A stretch of 64,000 nucleotides of DNA from Shewanella metallivivens (GTDB lineage: Bacteria > Pseudomonadota > Gammaproteobacteria > Enterobacterales > Shewanellaceae): assembly GCF_028750675.1 (NCBI RefSeq), contig NZ_JAQQPZ010000007.1:1-64000 (forward strand). The letters run 5' to 3'. The notes beneath the pieces were generated by a model. That model did no database searches and was not told where the DNA came from. It saw nothing but the letters and a program-made list of their open reading frames with translations. The translations under genes and the position numbers were made by a program. This document shows positions 55,526-64,000 of this stretch, one piece after another (the first letter of the stretch is position 1; each line of letters begins with the position of its first letter).

Positions 55526-57391
55526 ATGAGTTTCGATATTTCTAAATTCCCAGTACTAGCACAAGCTAATACGCCAGAAGAATTACGGAAGTTACCGCAA
55601 GGTCTTCTTCCACAAGTGTCTGATGAACTTAGACAATTCTTACTTCAGTCTGTTGGTATTTCCAGCGGACATTTTGCGTCTGGCTTAGGCACAGTTGAAT
55701 TGACTGTGGCCCTTCATTATGTCTATAACACTCCCTTTGATCGTTTAGTTTGGGATGTTGGCCATCAGGCATATCCGCATAAAATCTTAACGGATCGTCG
55801 TGAACGTATGCACACCATTAGGCAAAAAAATGGTTTACATCCTTTTCCATGGCGAGAAGAAAGCCAATACGACACCTTTAGTGTGGGTCACTCTGGCACG
55901 TCTGTCAGCGCTGCTTTAGCCATGGCTGTTGCCGCGGAAAAAGAAGCCGAAGGACGGAAAGTGGTCGCGGTGATCGGTGATGGCGCCATGACCGGTGGTA
56001 TGGTGTTTGAAGCCATGAACCACGCAGGTGATTTACACAAAGACATGCTGGTTGTATTGAACGACAATGAAATGTCGATTTCTGAAAACGTCGGGGCGTT
56101 AAACAACCATTTAGCCCAATTGATGTCAGGGCGTTTTTACACCACTATCCGTGAAAACAGCAAAAAAGTACTCAAAGGCATGCCGGTCATTAAAGAAATG
56201 GCCAAGCGCACCGAAGAACACCTAAAAGGCATGGTTGTTCCGGCCACATTATTTGAAGAATTAGGTTTTAATTACATTGGTCCAATTGATGGCCACGACG
56301 TGGATTCATTAGTTGAAACCTTGCGTAACATGCGTAATTTAAAGGGCCCACAGATGCTGCATATCATGACCAAAAAAGGTCGTGGTTATGAGCCCGCAGA
56401 AAAAGACCCCATTGGCTGGCATGCGGTGCCTAAATTTGATCCGAGCCAATTTAAAAAGCCGGCAACCAAACCAGGCTTACCGACTTTTTCGCAAGTCTTT
56501 GGGAAATGGTTATGCGATGTCGCAGCCCAAGATGACAAATTGATGGCGATAACACCAGCCATGCGTGAAGGCTCTGGTATGGTTGAGTTTTCGCAACGTT
56601 TCCCAACACAGTATTTTGATGCAGCCATTGCTGAGCAACATGCCGTAACATTAGGCGCAGGATTTGCTTGTGAAGGACTGAAACCGGTCGTTGCGATTTA
56701 TTCAACCTTTTTACAACGCGGTTACGATCAATTAATTCATGATGTTGCCTTGCAACGTTTACCCGTATTGTTTGCCATTGACCGTGGTGGCATTGTCGGT
56801 GCAGACGGCCCAACTCACCAAGGTGCCTTTGATTTAAGCTTTATGCGCTGTATCCCCAATATGGTGATCATGGCGCCATCAGATGAAAATGAATGTCGCC
56901 AAATGTTGTATACCGGATATTGTTATCAAGACGGCCCTACAGCAGTACGTTACCCAAGAGGTAGCGCAACCGGTGCCGAACAAGTCGAACAGATGACAGC
57001 CCTACCGATAGGTAAGGGATTAATAAAGCGTCAAGGTAAAAAGATAGCCATGGTTAACTTTGGTACCACGTTAGCGGCAACGCTTGAAGCAGCAGAACAA
57101 CTTGACGCTACAGTGGCAGACATGCGTTTTGTGAAGCCTTTGGATGTCGATTTATTGGTAGAACTCGCAAACGATCACGATGTTATCGTCTCTGTTGAAG
57201 AAAACGCCGTATTAGGTGGTGCTGGCTCTGGCGTACTCGAAACCTTACAAAAGATGCGTATTGTAAAGCCAGTATTATTGATAGGTTTACCTGATGAGTT
57301 TATTAAGCATGGCTCACCGGATGAAATCACCGCTGAGCTGCAACTGGACGCTGCAGGCATTTTAGCGCAGGTGCGAGCGTTTATTGCTTAA
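55526..57391 (+). CDS. dxs: 1-deoxy-D-xylulose-5-phosphate synthase
   Basis: Thiamine-diphosphate enzyme that starts the MEP isoprenoid pathway from pyruvate and glyceraldehyde-3-phosphate. 621 residues, E. coli length. [13 protein letters not shown], the ThDP motif [15 protein letters not shown] (ending in NDNEMS), the transketolase Pyr domain with [20 protein letters not shown] and [15 protein letters not shown] are all present. The ATG at 55526 gives the canonical start MSFDISKFP; an in-frame upstream extension into ispA is rejected. Last gene of the operon. Confidence 0.97.
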   Translation: MSFDISKFPVLAQANTPEELRKLPQGLLPQVSDELRQFLLQSVGISSGHFASGLGTVELTVALHYVYNTPFDRLVWDVGHQAYPHKILTDRRERMHTIRQKNGLHPFPWREESQYDTFSVGHSGTSVSAALAMAVAAEKEAEGRKVVAVIGDGAMTGGMVFEAMNHAGDLHKDMLVVLNDNEMSISENVGALNNHLAQLMSGRFYTTIRENSKKVLKGMPVIKEMAKRTEEHLKGMVVPATLFEELGFNYIGPIDGHDVDSLVETLRNMRNLKGPQMLHIMTKKGRGYEPAEKDPIGWHAVPKFDPSQFKKPATKPGLPTFSQVFGKWLCDVAAQDDKLMAITPAMREGSGMVEFSQRFPTQYFDAAIAEQHAVTLGAGFACEGLKPVVAIYSTFLQRGYDQLIHDVALQRLPVLFAIDRGGIVGADGPTHQGAFDLSFMRCIPNMVIMAPSDENECRQMLYTGYCYQDGPTAVRYPRGSATGAEQVEQMTALPIGKGLIKRQGKKIAMVNFGTTLAATLEAAEQLDATVADMRFVKPLDVDLLVELANDHDVIVSVEENAVLGGAGSGVLETLQKMRIVKPVLLIGLPDEFIKHGSPDEITAELQLDAAGILAQVRAFIA

Positions 57392-57416
57392 ATGTTTACG
57401 CTTATCCATAGAGTAT

Positions 57417-57447
57417 AAAAAAGGACTGAAAATTCAGTCCTTTTTTT
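57417..57447. terminator. Bidirectional terminator between dxs and grpE
   Basis: AAAAAAGGACTGAA / TTCAGTCCTTTTTT stem with a 2-nt loop; A and T runs on both sides, between convergent genes. Confidence 0.93.
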
Positions 57448-57468
57448 ATATCTGTTATTCCGTCGCGT

Positions 57469-58074
57469 TTACGCTTCTACGTCTACGCTATTACCACCTT
57501 GAGACACCATTACCATGGCAGGACGTAACAAACGGTCGTTAAGCAAGTAGCCTTTTTGCATCACCATCATTACCGTGTTAGCAGGGAAATCAGCACTCGG
57601 TTGCATACCAATAGCTTGGTGATGATCAGGGTTAAATGCCTCACCCTGAGGGTTAACTTGAGTCACCCCAAACTTCTCAACTGAGGTTAAGAAACCTTTC
57701 ATGGTTAACTCAACACCTTCATAAATGGCTTTAGTCACTTCGTTTTCAGGATCTGTTCCTTGCAACGCGCGCTCCATATTGTCAATCACTGGCAATAATT
57801 CATTGGCGAATTTTTCTAAAGCAAATTTACGCGCTTGTTCAACATCTTTTGCTGCACGAGTACGGATATTTTGTGTTTCTGCGGCAGCGCGCATTTCAAC
57901 ATCTTTACGCTCTTCAAGTGCGGCTTGAGTTTCGGCTAATTGCTGCTCTAGTTCTTCAATGCGAAAATTGGCTTGGGTCAATTCATCCATCAAACTCGCT
58001 TCATCAGCCACGACTTCAGGTGTTACCACTTCTTCCACTTGATCTTGCGGTGCGTTGTTCGATTCGTTGCTCAT
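57469..58074 (-). CDS. grpE: Nucleotide exchange factor GrpE
   Basis: Co-chaperone that releases ADP from DnaK. 201 residues. Disordered acidic N-terminus, long paired helices (about 40-100, [16 protein letters not shown]), then the four-helix and beta domain with [27 protein letters not shown] and [21 protein letters not shown]. The start at 58074 ([10 protein letters not shown]) has GGAGTG upstream; an upstream in-frame Met adds 8 residues and is less likely. Heat-shock control is expected but I did not find a clear sigma-32 site. Divergent from nadK. Confidence 0.95.
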   Translation of the reverse strand: MSNESNNAPQDQVEEVVTPEVVADEASLMDELTQANFRIEELEQQLAETQAALEERKDVEMRAAAETQNIRTRAAKDVEQARKFALEKFANELLPVIDNMERALQGTDPENEVTKAIYEGVELTMKGFLTSVEKFGVTQVNPQGEAFNPDHHQAIGMQPSADFPANTVMMVMQKGYLLNDRLLRPAMVMVSQGGNSVDVEA

Positions 58075-58236
58075 TTTCACTCCAGCTAAAAAATGCAATA
58101 TTGGATATATTAATACAAAAATAAAGTGGCCAATTGCTGATTAATTGACAGCAATTATCACACTTTTAATAAGTTTGAGTATATTATGGGGATCAATTCT
58201 TATGTTTCAAGGCCTAAAGGCAGAACAAACACGAAT

Positions 58237-59115
58237 ATGACTAAATTGTTCAACACAATCGGGCTTATCGGCAAACCGCATCACCAAGGGACCAACCAAA
58301 CGCTTAGGCGTTTGCATCACTGGCTCAGTGTCCAGGGTTTTAATGTGATTGTAGAGGAACGCGTATCGGCTGAATTAGGTGCCGATATTTGCTCTATGGA
58401 CTTGCTCGAAATGGGCGAGCATTGCGACCTTGCCATCGTCGTAGGTGGCGACGGTAATATGCTAGGTGCTGCCCGTGTACTGGCCCGTTTTGATGTAGCC
58501 GTTATTGGCGTAAACCGCGGTAATCTTGGTTTTTTAACTGACCTGCCCCCAGACAACTTTGAAGATGCATTATCTAAGGTCTTAGACGGTGAGTTTGAAA
58601 CTGAACATCGTTTTTTACTCGAAGCTGAAGTTCATCGCCATGGTAAAATCACCTCCAGTAATACTGCAGTCAATGAGGCGGTGTTGCATCCCGGCAAAAT
58701 TGCTCACATGATCCAATTTGAGGTGTATATCGATGAGCAATTTATGTATAGCCAACGTGCTGATGGCATGATTGTCTCAACACCTACAGGATCTACTGCG
58801 TATTCATTATCGGCAGGAGGATCAATTTTAACCCCTAATTTACAAGCTCTGATTTTAGTCCCCATGTTTCCGCACACCCTGTCATGCCGACCCATAGTGG
58901 TCGATGCCTGCAGTACGATAAAATTAGTCGTGTCGCCAAACAATGGGGAAAATCTCGAAGTCAGCTGCGATGGTCATGTGCATTTAGCTGTATTACCGGG
59001 TGATGAAATTTTTATACGCCGTTCTAATGAACGCTTGCGGTTAATTCATCCTAAAGGGCATAACTACTTCCATGTTCTTAGAAATAAATTAGGTTGGGGC
59101 AGTAAACTTTTCTAA
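58237..59115 (+). CDS. nadK: NAD kinase
   Basis: Phosphorylates NAD to NADP. 292 residues from the ATG at 58237. Signature [31 protein letters not shown] carries the GGDG and NxGxLGFL motifs, and [20 protein letters not shown] the second nucleotide-binding loop. An in-frame ATG at 58186 would add 17 residues that are not typical. The pairing with divergent grpE is common in gammaproteobacteria. Confidence 0.95.
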   Translation: MTKLFNTIGLIGKPHHQGTNQTLRRLHHWLSVQGFNVIVEERVSAELGADICSMDLLEMGEHCDLAIVVGGDGNMLGAARVLARFDVAVIGVNRGNLGFLTDLPPDNFEDALSKVLDGEFETEHRFLLEAEVHRHGKITSSNTAVNEAVLHPGKIAHMIQFEVYIDEQFMYSQRADGMIVSTPTGSTAYSLSAGGSILTPNLQALILVPMFPHTLSCRPIVVDACSTIKLVVSPNNGENLEVSCDGHVHLAVLPGDEIFIRRSNERLRLIHPKGHNYFHVLRNKLGWGSKLF

Positions 59116-59446
59116 CCTTTGATAGAGCTCACACCTCAGACACCTTTCTCGTGAAACCCTTCACATTAACAAGCGCTAAATAACGTTATCTTAAGCCACT
59201 CGTTAAATCGATTGGCTTTATTTTTACGTTTATTTCACAACATAAAAAACGTGATCTAAAACAGACATTAAAAATGCAGCTATTAGAGGTAGATCTCACT
59301 TCTACTCGCGAGCCGTGTTTCCGGTGTATTCGATGATCTCGATCAACACTTTTAACACTTAAATAACGTCTATTACGCCCTAGTTAGCGAAAAGCTAACA
59401 AATAATAACAATTTAATACCCACTATATAGTGATACAGAGGTATAC
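59116..59446. other. 331-bp region before lldP
   Basis: Holds the lactate operon promoter. A CRP-like half-site GTGATCTA occurs near 59250, with a poor second half. No gene and no clear terminator for nadK seen. Confidence 0.45.
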
Positions 59447-61099
59447 ATGACATTTTTACAGTTACTAGCAAGCTTAACGCCCATTATAAGCGTAATGGTA
59501 TTTTTAGTACTCATGCGCTTACCGGCATCAAAAGCTATGCCAATATCAATGATTGCGACAGGTCTGGCAGCAATCTTTATTTGGCAAATGGACACGACGC
59601 TGCTCGCAGCTTCCGTTGTAGAAGGACTTCTCTCTGCATTAACACCGCTTACCATTATTTTTGGCGCGGTGTTTTTGCTAAATACGCTTAAATATTCTGG
59701 GGCGATGGACACCATTCGCGCAGGTTTTACCAACATTAGCGCCGATGCGCGAGTTCAAGTTGTGATCATTTGTTGGTTATTTGGCTCGTTTATCGAAGGC
59801 TCAGCAGGCTTTGGTACACCAGCGGCAATTGGGGCGCCGTTGTTAGTGTTACTGGGTGTGCCACCTATTGCAGCTGCAGTCGTAGCCTTAATCGGTGACT
59901 CAACTGCAGTATCATTTGGTGCGATTGGTTTACCCGTTTTATTTGGTATGGAACAAGGCTTAACTGAAGGTGGCGTTAACATGGCAGCGGGCCAATTTGC
60001 TGAACATGGCGGCACCTTTGTCGGTTATGCCCAGTTTATTGCTAAGCACATGATCACCATCGACTTGATTACCGGTACCCTCATTCCACTCGTCATGGTA
60101 TGTGTATTAACGGGATTCTTTGGTCGTAACAAATCAATTAAAGAAGGTCTACAAATTTGGAAATTTGCCATTTTTGCAGGCTTTGCATTTACGGTTCCTG
60201 CGTGGTTAATCAACTTCTTTGCCGGTCCAGAGTTCCCATCAGTTATTGGTGCACTTGTGGGTATGGCGTTAGTGATTCCTGTTGCTAAAAAAGGTTGGTT
60301 ATTGCCGACTCAACCTTGGTGTGACTTTAGCGAAAATGACAACAAAACTGAAGAAGAGTTAGCGGTTGACCAAACCCCAGTTAAATTTTCTCAAATTGCA
60401 GCTTGGTCTCCATATATCATCATGGCAGCGCTATTAGTGTTGTCTCGTGTTGTTGGTCCTTTTAAGAGCTGGTTAACGAGCTTCAACGTTAGCTGGACAG
60501 GATTACTTGGTACTGAGTTAAAAGCCGGATTTGCTACCTTTTATGCACCCGGTATCTTCTTTGTAGCAGTCTGTTTATTTGGTTTTGTGTTATTCAAAAT
60601 GAAACCAAAAGCAATGAAGCAGTCTTTCACTGTATCTTGTAAGTCTATGCTGCCAACCATTATCTCATTAGGTGCGTCAGTGCCAATGGTTAAAATCTTC
60701 TTAAACTCGGGCGAAAATGGTGCAGGCCTTGCGTCTATGCCTGTTGCACTTGCAGACCTATTGGCTAGCAGCATGGGGGCTGTTTGGGCATGGGTATCAC
60801 CAGTTGTGGGGATTTTCGGTGCATTCTTGTCTGGTTCGGCCACCTTCTCAAACATGATGTTCTCTGGCTTACAGTATTCTGTAGCCGACAATATCGGCAT
60901 GAACCATGCCTTAGTATTAGCACTTCAAGGTATTGGTGCTAACGCCGGTAACATGATGTGTGTAATGAACGTTGTGGCTGCTGCAACCGTTGTAGGTATG
61001 GCTGGACGTGAGTCTGAAATTATTCGTAAAACAATGCCTATTGCCCTTGGTTATGCCATGGTAGCAGGCACTATCGCAGTGATTTGGGGTGGATTTTAA
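59447..61099 (+). CDS. lldP: L-lactate permease
   Basis: Inner-membrane lactate:H+ symporter of the LctP family. 550 residues with about 12-14 membrane helices. FGSFIEGSAGFGTPAAIGAPLLVLLGVPP is the family signature (seen in parts as SFIEGSAGFGTPAAIG), with FGAFLSGSATFSNMMFSGLQ and ALQGIGANAGNMMCVMNVVA near the C-terminus. It is followed, after two hairpins, by the D-lactate dehydrogenase gene, so it supplies lactate (D and/or L) as carbon and electron source. Confidence 0.95.
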   Translation: MTFLQLLASLTPIISVMVFLVLMRLPASKAMPISMIATGLAAIFIWQMDTTLLAASVVEGLLSALTPLTIIFGAVFLLNTLKYSGAMDTIRAGFTNISADARVQVVIICWLFGSFIEGSAGFGTPAAIGAPLLVLLGVPPIAAAVVALIGDSTAVSFGAIGLPVLFGMEQGLTEGGVNMAAGQFAEHGGTFVGYAQFIAKHMITIDLITGTLIPLVMVCVLTGFFGRNKSIKEGLQIWKFAIFAGFAFTVPAWLINFFAGPEFPSVIGALVGMALVIPVAKKGWLLPTQPWCDFSENDNKTEEELAVDQTPVKFSQIAAWSPYIIMAALLVLSRVVGPFKSWLTSFNVSWTGLLGTELKAGFATFYAPGIFFVAVCLFGFVLFKMKPKAMKQSFTVSCKSMLPTIISLGASVPMVKIFLNSGENGAGLASMPVALADLLASSMGAVWAWVSPVVGIFGAFLSGSATFSNMMFSGLQYSVADNIGMNHALVLALQGIGANAGNMMCVMNVVAAATVVGMAGRESEIIRKTMPIALGYAMVAGTIAVIWGGF

Positions 61100-61140
61100 T
61101 CCGAACCCATTGCGATAGAGAATGACAGCTCAATACATTT

Positions 61141-61220
61141 GAAGTTGCGATAATCAACATGATGTTTATTGCAGCTTCAACCATTGAGATTAACGATAGC
61201 AGGCAAACATAGCCTGCTAA
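61141..61220 (+). other. Two consecutive hairpins between lldP and the lactate dehydrogenase gene
   Basis: An imperfect long stem (61141-61178, from GAAGTTGC to GCAGCTTC) is followed by TAGCAGGC (61197-61204) / GCCTGCTA (61212-61219). Neither is followed by a T run, so they are more likely RNA-processing or stability elements than terminators. Confidence 0.55.
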
Positions 61221-61246
61221 ATTATAGAGTGTTAAGAGAGCATGTT

Positions 61247-64000
61247 ATGACTATTAACTATCAAGTAGTAATGGATATTTTAACGTCTCAATTGGGAAGC
61301 GATGCTGTCTCAAATGATCCTGTACGTCGCTTTGCCTGGTCTACGGATGCGAGTTACTTCCGTATCGTACCAGAAATTGTTGTCCACGCTGATACCGTAG
61401 AACAAGTCAAAATTACCCTTAATGTTGCTAGAGCACATAACGTGCCAGTGACATTCCGTGCAGCGGGTACAAGTTTATCAGGTCAAGCTATTGGCGAAGG
61501 TATTTTATTAATATTGGGCCATGATGGTTTTAGAACCATCGCCATTAGCGAAGATAAATCATCTATCACCTTAGGTGCTGCAGTTATTGGCTCTGACGCT
61601 AACGCGGCATTAAAGCCATTTAACAAAAAGATTGGCCCAGACCCTGCCACCCTCGCCTCTGCACAAATTGGCGGCATGGTTGCCAACAACGCATCTGGCA
61701 TGTGCTGTGGTACAGCGCAAAACAGTTATCAAACTATCAAGTCAGCCAAATTAATGCTAGCCGATGGCACTGAATTAGACACAGGTTGCCCTCATTCAAA
61801 AGCGGCATTCAGTCAGTCTCACTCCATGTTATTAGCAGCACTCACTGACTTAGCAGAATTAACCCAAAATAACCCAACGTTAGCGGCACGAATTCGCAAA
61901 AAGTTCTCGATTAAAAATACTACGGGTTACAGCATCAACTCTTTGGTCGACTTTACTGACCCATTCGACATTATTAACCACTTAATTGTGGGTTCTGAAG
62001 GTACTTTAGCCTTTGTTAATGAAATCACTTACCACACCGTTGAAGAAGCGCAATTTAAAGCGTCTGCCATGGCAGTATTTTTCAACATGGAAGATGCAGC
62101 CAGTGCTATCCCATTAATTAAGGGTGACAGTGTTGCAGCGGCAGAATTACTCGATTGGGCGTCAATTAAGTCAGTAACCGGTAAAACGGGGATGCCAGAA
62201 TGGTTAAGTGAGCTACCTGAAGGTGCAGCCATCCTGTTGATTGAATCTCGCGCCAATGATTCACAAACACTGGATAGCTATACTAGTGACGTTATCGAAA
62301 AAATTGCCCACATTAAAACTGAGCGCCCAATTGAGTTCAGTAAAGATCCAGCAGTATTTGGTCAATACTGGGCCATGCGCTCAGGCTTGTTCCCTATTAT
62401 TGGTGGCGCGCGCCCTAAAGGCACCTCAGTAATTATTGAAGACGTGGCATTTGAACTTGAACATTTAGCAAATGCAGCGGCTGATTTAACGGCATTATTC
62501 CATAAGCATGGCTACCCTGAAGGGGTTATTTACGGTCATGCTCTTGCGGGTAACTTCCACTTTATCATTACACCGACATTTGCATCGCAAGGCGATATCG
62601 ACCGTTTCCATGCCTTTATGCAAGATGTGGCAGAAATGGTCATCGACAAGTATGACGGCTCAATGAAAGCTGAGCATGGTACAGGCCGCGCGGTAGCACC
62701 ATTTGTTGAAATGGAATGGGGTAGCGATGCTTATACCCTAATGAAGCAAATTAAGCAGATTTTTGACCCTAGCGGTTTATTAAACCCAGGGGTGATATTA
62801 AATGATGATGCACAAGTGCACGTTAAAAATATCAAACCATGTCCAATTGTCGATGACTTTGTCGACAAGTGTATTGAATGTGGTTTCTGTGAAAAGACCT
62901 GCCCAACATCAGCACTTAACTTCTCGCCACGTCAGCGTATTGCTGTATTACGTGAAATTGAACGTTTAGAACAGTCTGGCGATAAGCAAGCCGCGGCTGA
63001 AATGCGTGCCAGTGCGAAATACGATGTTGTTGATACCTGTGCTGCGTGTCAGTTATGTACAATCGCCTGCCCTGTTGACAACAGCATGGGTCAGTTAGTA
63101 CGTAAGTTACGTACTCCATACATCACCACAACAGAACAAAAGGTACTCGACTTCCAGGCCAAGCATTTTGGCGCGGTTAACCAAGTCATCAGTACCGGTT
63201 TTGATATTTTAGGCATCCTGCATAAAGTGACCGGAGACACGATAACAAACTCACTCATGAATGCTGGCCGAATGATCACCAAAGAAGTGCCTTATTGGAA
63301 CCCTGACTTCCCTAAAGGCGGTAAAGTGGCCAAGCCATCGGCGCATAAACCTAACCAACAAACAGTGCTGTACTTCCCAGCGTGTGGCGGCAGAACCTTT
63401 GGTCCTACACCAAAAGATCCTGACAACCGCACTCTGCCAGAAGTGGTTATTACCTTGTTAGAGCGTGCTGGCTATAACGTCATTATTCCAGACAATACTC
63501 GCCATTTATGCTGTGGCCAAATGTGGGAATCAAAAGGCGACTTTAAAAATGCCGACGCGAAGCGTGATGAGCTCATTGATGCGCTAAGTAAGCTGTCTGA
63601 CAATGGTAAAGTGCCTGTTGTGGTGGATGCCTTGTCTTGTACTTACCGTACATTAACGGGTAACCCTAAAGTGGCCATTACCGACTTAGTCGAGTTTATG
63701 CACGATAACTTATTGCCTAACATGACGATTACCAAAAAATCTAACGTTACCTTACACCAAGGCTGTAGTGCCCGTAAGATGAAGCTAGAGCCAAAACAAC
63801 AAGCCATTGCTGATGCATGTGCCAACCATGTGGTATTGCCAGCTGGGATTACTTGTTGTGGTTATGCAGGTGAAAAAGGCTTGTACAAGCCCGAAATTAA
63901 CGCCAGTGCATTACGTAATATCAAAAAACTCATTCCAGCAGAAACCAAAGAAGGTTACTACGCAAACAGAATGTGTGAAGTGGGCTTAACCCAACATAGT
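61247..64000 (+). CDS. D-lactate dehydrogenase of FAD/iron-sulfur type (Dld-II), 3' end cut by window
   Basis: Membrane-associated respiratory enzyme oxidising D-lactate to pyruvate. The frame is open from 61247 through base 64000 (918 codons) without a stop; it is incomplete. FAD-binding PCMH domain at the N-terminus (about 35-210): FRAAGTSLSGQAIGEGILL and GPDPATLASAQIGGMVANNA. The FAD C-terminal domain follows, with YGHALAGNFHFIITPTF and KAEHGTGRAVAPFVE. Two 4Fe-4S motifs CIECGFCEKTCP and CAACQLCTIACP lie near 540-610. Two Cys-Cys-Gly domains follow (FPACGGRTFG...LCCGQMWE; LHQGCSARK...CCGYAGEKG). Shewanella Dld-II is the closest type by memory. It follows lldP. Confidence 0.94.
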   Translation, partial: MTINYQVVMDILTSQLGSDAVSNDPVRRFAWSTDASYFRIVPEIVVHADTVEQVKITLNVARAHNVPVTFRAAGTSLSGQAIGEGILLILGHDGFRTIAISEDKSSITLGAAVIGSDANAALKPFNKKIGPDPATLASAQIGGMVANNASGMCCGTAQNSYQTIKSAKLMLADGTELDTGCPHSKAAFSQSHSMLLAALTDLAELTQNNPTLAARIRKKFSIKNTTGYSINSLVDFTDPFDIINHLIVGSEGTLAFVNEITYHTVEEAQFKASAMAVFFNMEDAASAIPLIKGDSVAAAELLDWASIKSVTGKTGMPEWLSELPEGAAILLIESRANDSQTLDSYTSDVIEKIAHIKTERPIEFSKDPAVFGQYWAMRSGLFPIIGGARPKGTSVIIEDVAFELEHLANAAADLTALFHKHGYPEGVIYGHALAGNFHFIITPTFASQGDIDRFHAFMQDVAEMVIDKYDGSMKAEHGTGRAVAPFVEMEWGSDAYTLMKQIKQIFDPSGLLNPGVILNDDAQVHVKNIKPCPIVDDFVDKCIECGFCEKTCPTSALNFSPRQRIAVLREIERLEQSGDKQAAAEMRASAKYDVVDTCAACQLCTIACPVDNSMGQLVRKLRTPYITTTEQKVLDFQAKHFGAVNQVISTGFDILGILHKVTGDTITNSLMNAGRMITKEVPYWNPDFPKGGKVAKPSAHKPNQQTVLYFPACGGRTFGPTPKDPDNRTLPEVVITLLERAGYNVIIPDNTRHLCCGQMWESKGDFKNADAKRDELIDALSKLSDNGKVPVVVDALSCTYRTLTGNPKVAITDLVEFMHDNLLPNMTITKKSNVTLHQGCSARKMKLEPKQQAIADACANHVVLPAGITCCGYAGEKGLYKPEINASALRNIKKLIPAETKEGYYANRMCEVGLTQHS

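Overview
The window is a piece of a gammaproteobacterial chromosome, most likely Shewanella. I infer this from the gene sets and neighbourhoods: lldP next to an FeS/FAD Dld-II type D-lactate dehydrogenase, pomAB-thiI beside xseB-ispA-dxs, etfBA beside hns, phoBR with a porin and an orphan pstS, and LiuR-like operators. The DNA is moderately AT-rich. I see no tRNA, rRNA, CRISPR array, prophage or intact insertion sequence. It is mostly an ordinary core-genome segment with three non-ordinary features described below.

Layout. 1-5.3 kb: the end of the ATP synthase operon (atpD, atpC), a 265-bp MITE, glmU, then a chimeric gene. The chimera carries the first ~229 residues of a DeoR-family (GlmR-type) repressor fused in frame to the last ~67 residues of 3-oxoacid CoA-transferase subunit A, and is followed by an intact subunit B (scoB). 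The glmS gene that normally follows is absent, so this is a rearrangement junction. 5.3-20.9 kb: a two-domain universal stress protein and a divergent CPA2 antiporter, an acyl-CoA dehydrogenase, thymidine kinase, an NhaC antiporter, etfBA, hns, an RcsF-like lipoprotein, trmO, an acetyltransferase, proS and a patatin-like phospholipase. 21-33.9 kb: an NlpE-type lipoprotein, a 53-codon gene, mgtE, glutathione peroxidase, a cluster of four related small RNA genes interrupted by an M1 aminopeptidase gene, pstS, phoR, phoB, a porin, rdgC and a GST-like gene. 34-45.3 kb: an M61 peptidase, a TPR membrane protein, a GGDEF protein, ppnN-xni and an S9 peptidase. 45.7-59.1 kb: NAD-type isocitrate dehydrogenase, rlmM-DUF423-hydrolase-gcvA, a small secreted protein, thiI, pomB-pomA, xseB-ispA-dxs, grpE and nadK. 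59.4-64 kb: lldP and the start of Dld-II, which runs off the window.

How genes work together. PhoB and PhoR form the phosphate-response pair. Arrays of 11-bp-spaced PhoB half-sites lie before pstS and before phoB. EtfBA accepts electrons from acyl-CoA dehydrogenases, and both etfBA and the acyl-CoA dehydrogenase carry a near-identical palindrome resembling the LiuR operator of fatty-acid and branched-chain amino-acid catabolism. IspA and Dxs supply isoprenoid precursors. PomA and PomB form a Na+-type flagellar stator. LldP imports lactate for Dld-II.

The strongest candidate for an undescribed system is the four-copy RNA family at 24.3-27.4 kb. Each copy has a sigma-E-type promoter (GAACTT, 16 bp, TCnnA), a shared GTTCATCATC core with a small CCC/GGG hairpin, and its own rho-independent terminator. 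The core could pair with the start-codon region of the porin gene 5 kb away. All operator and RNA calls come from reading the sequence by eye and have not been tested by a search.
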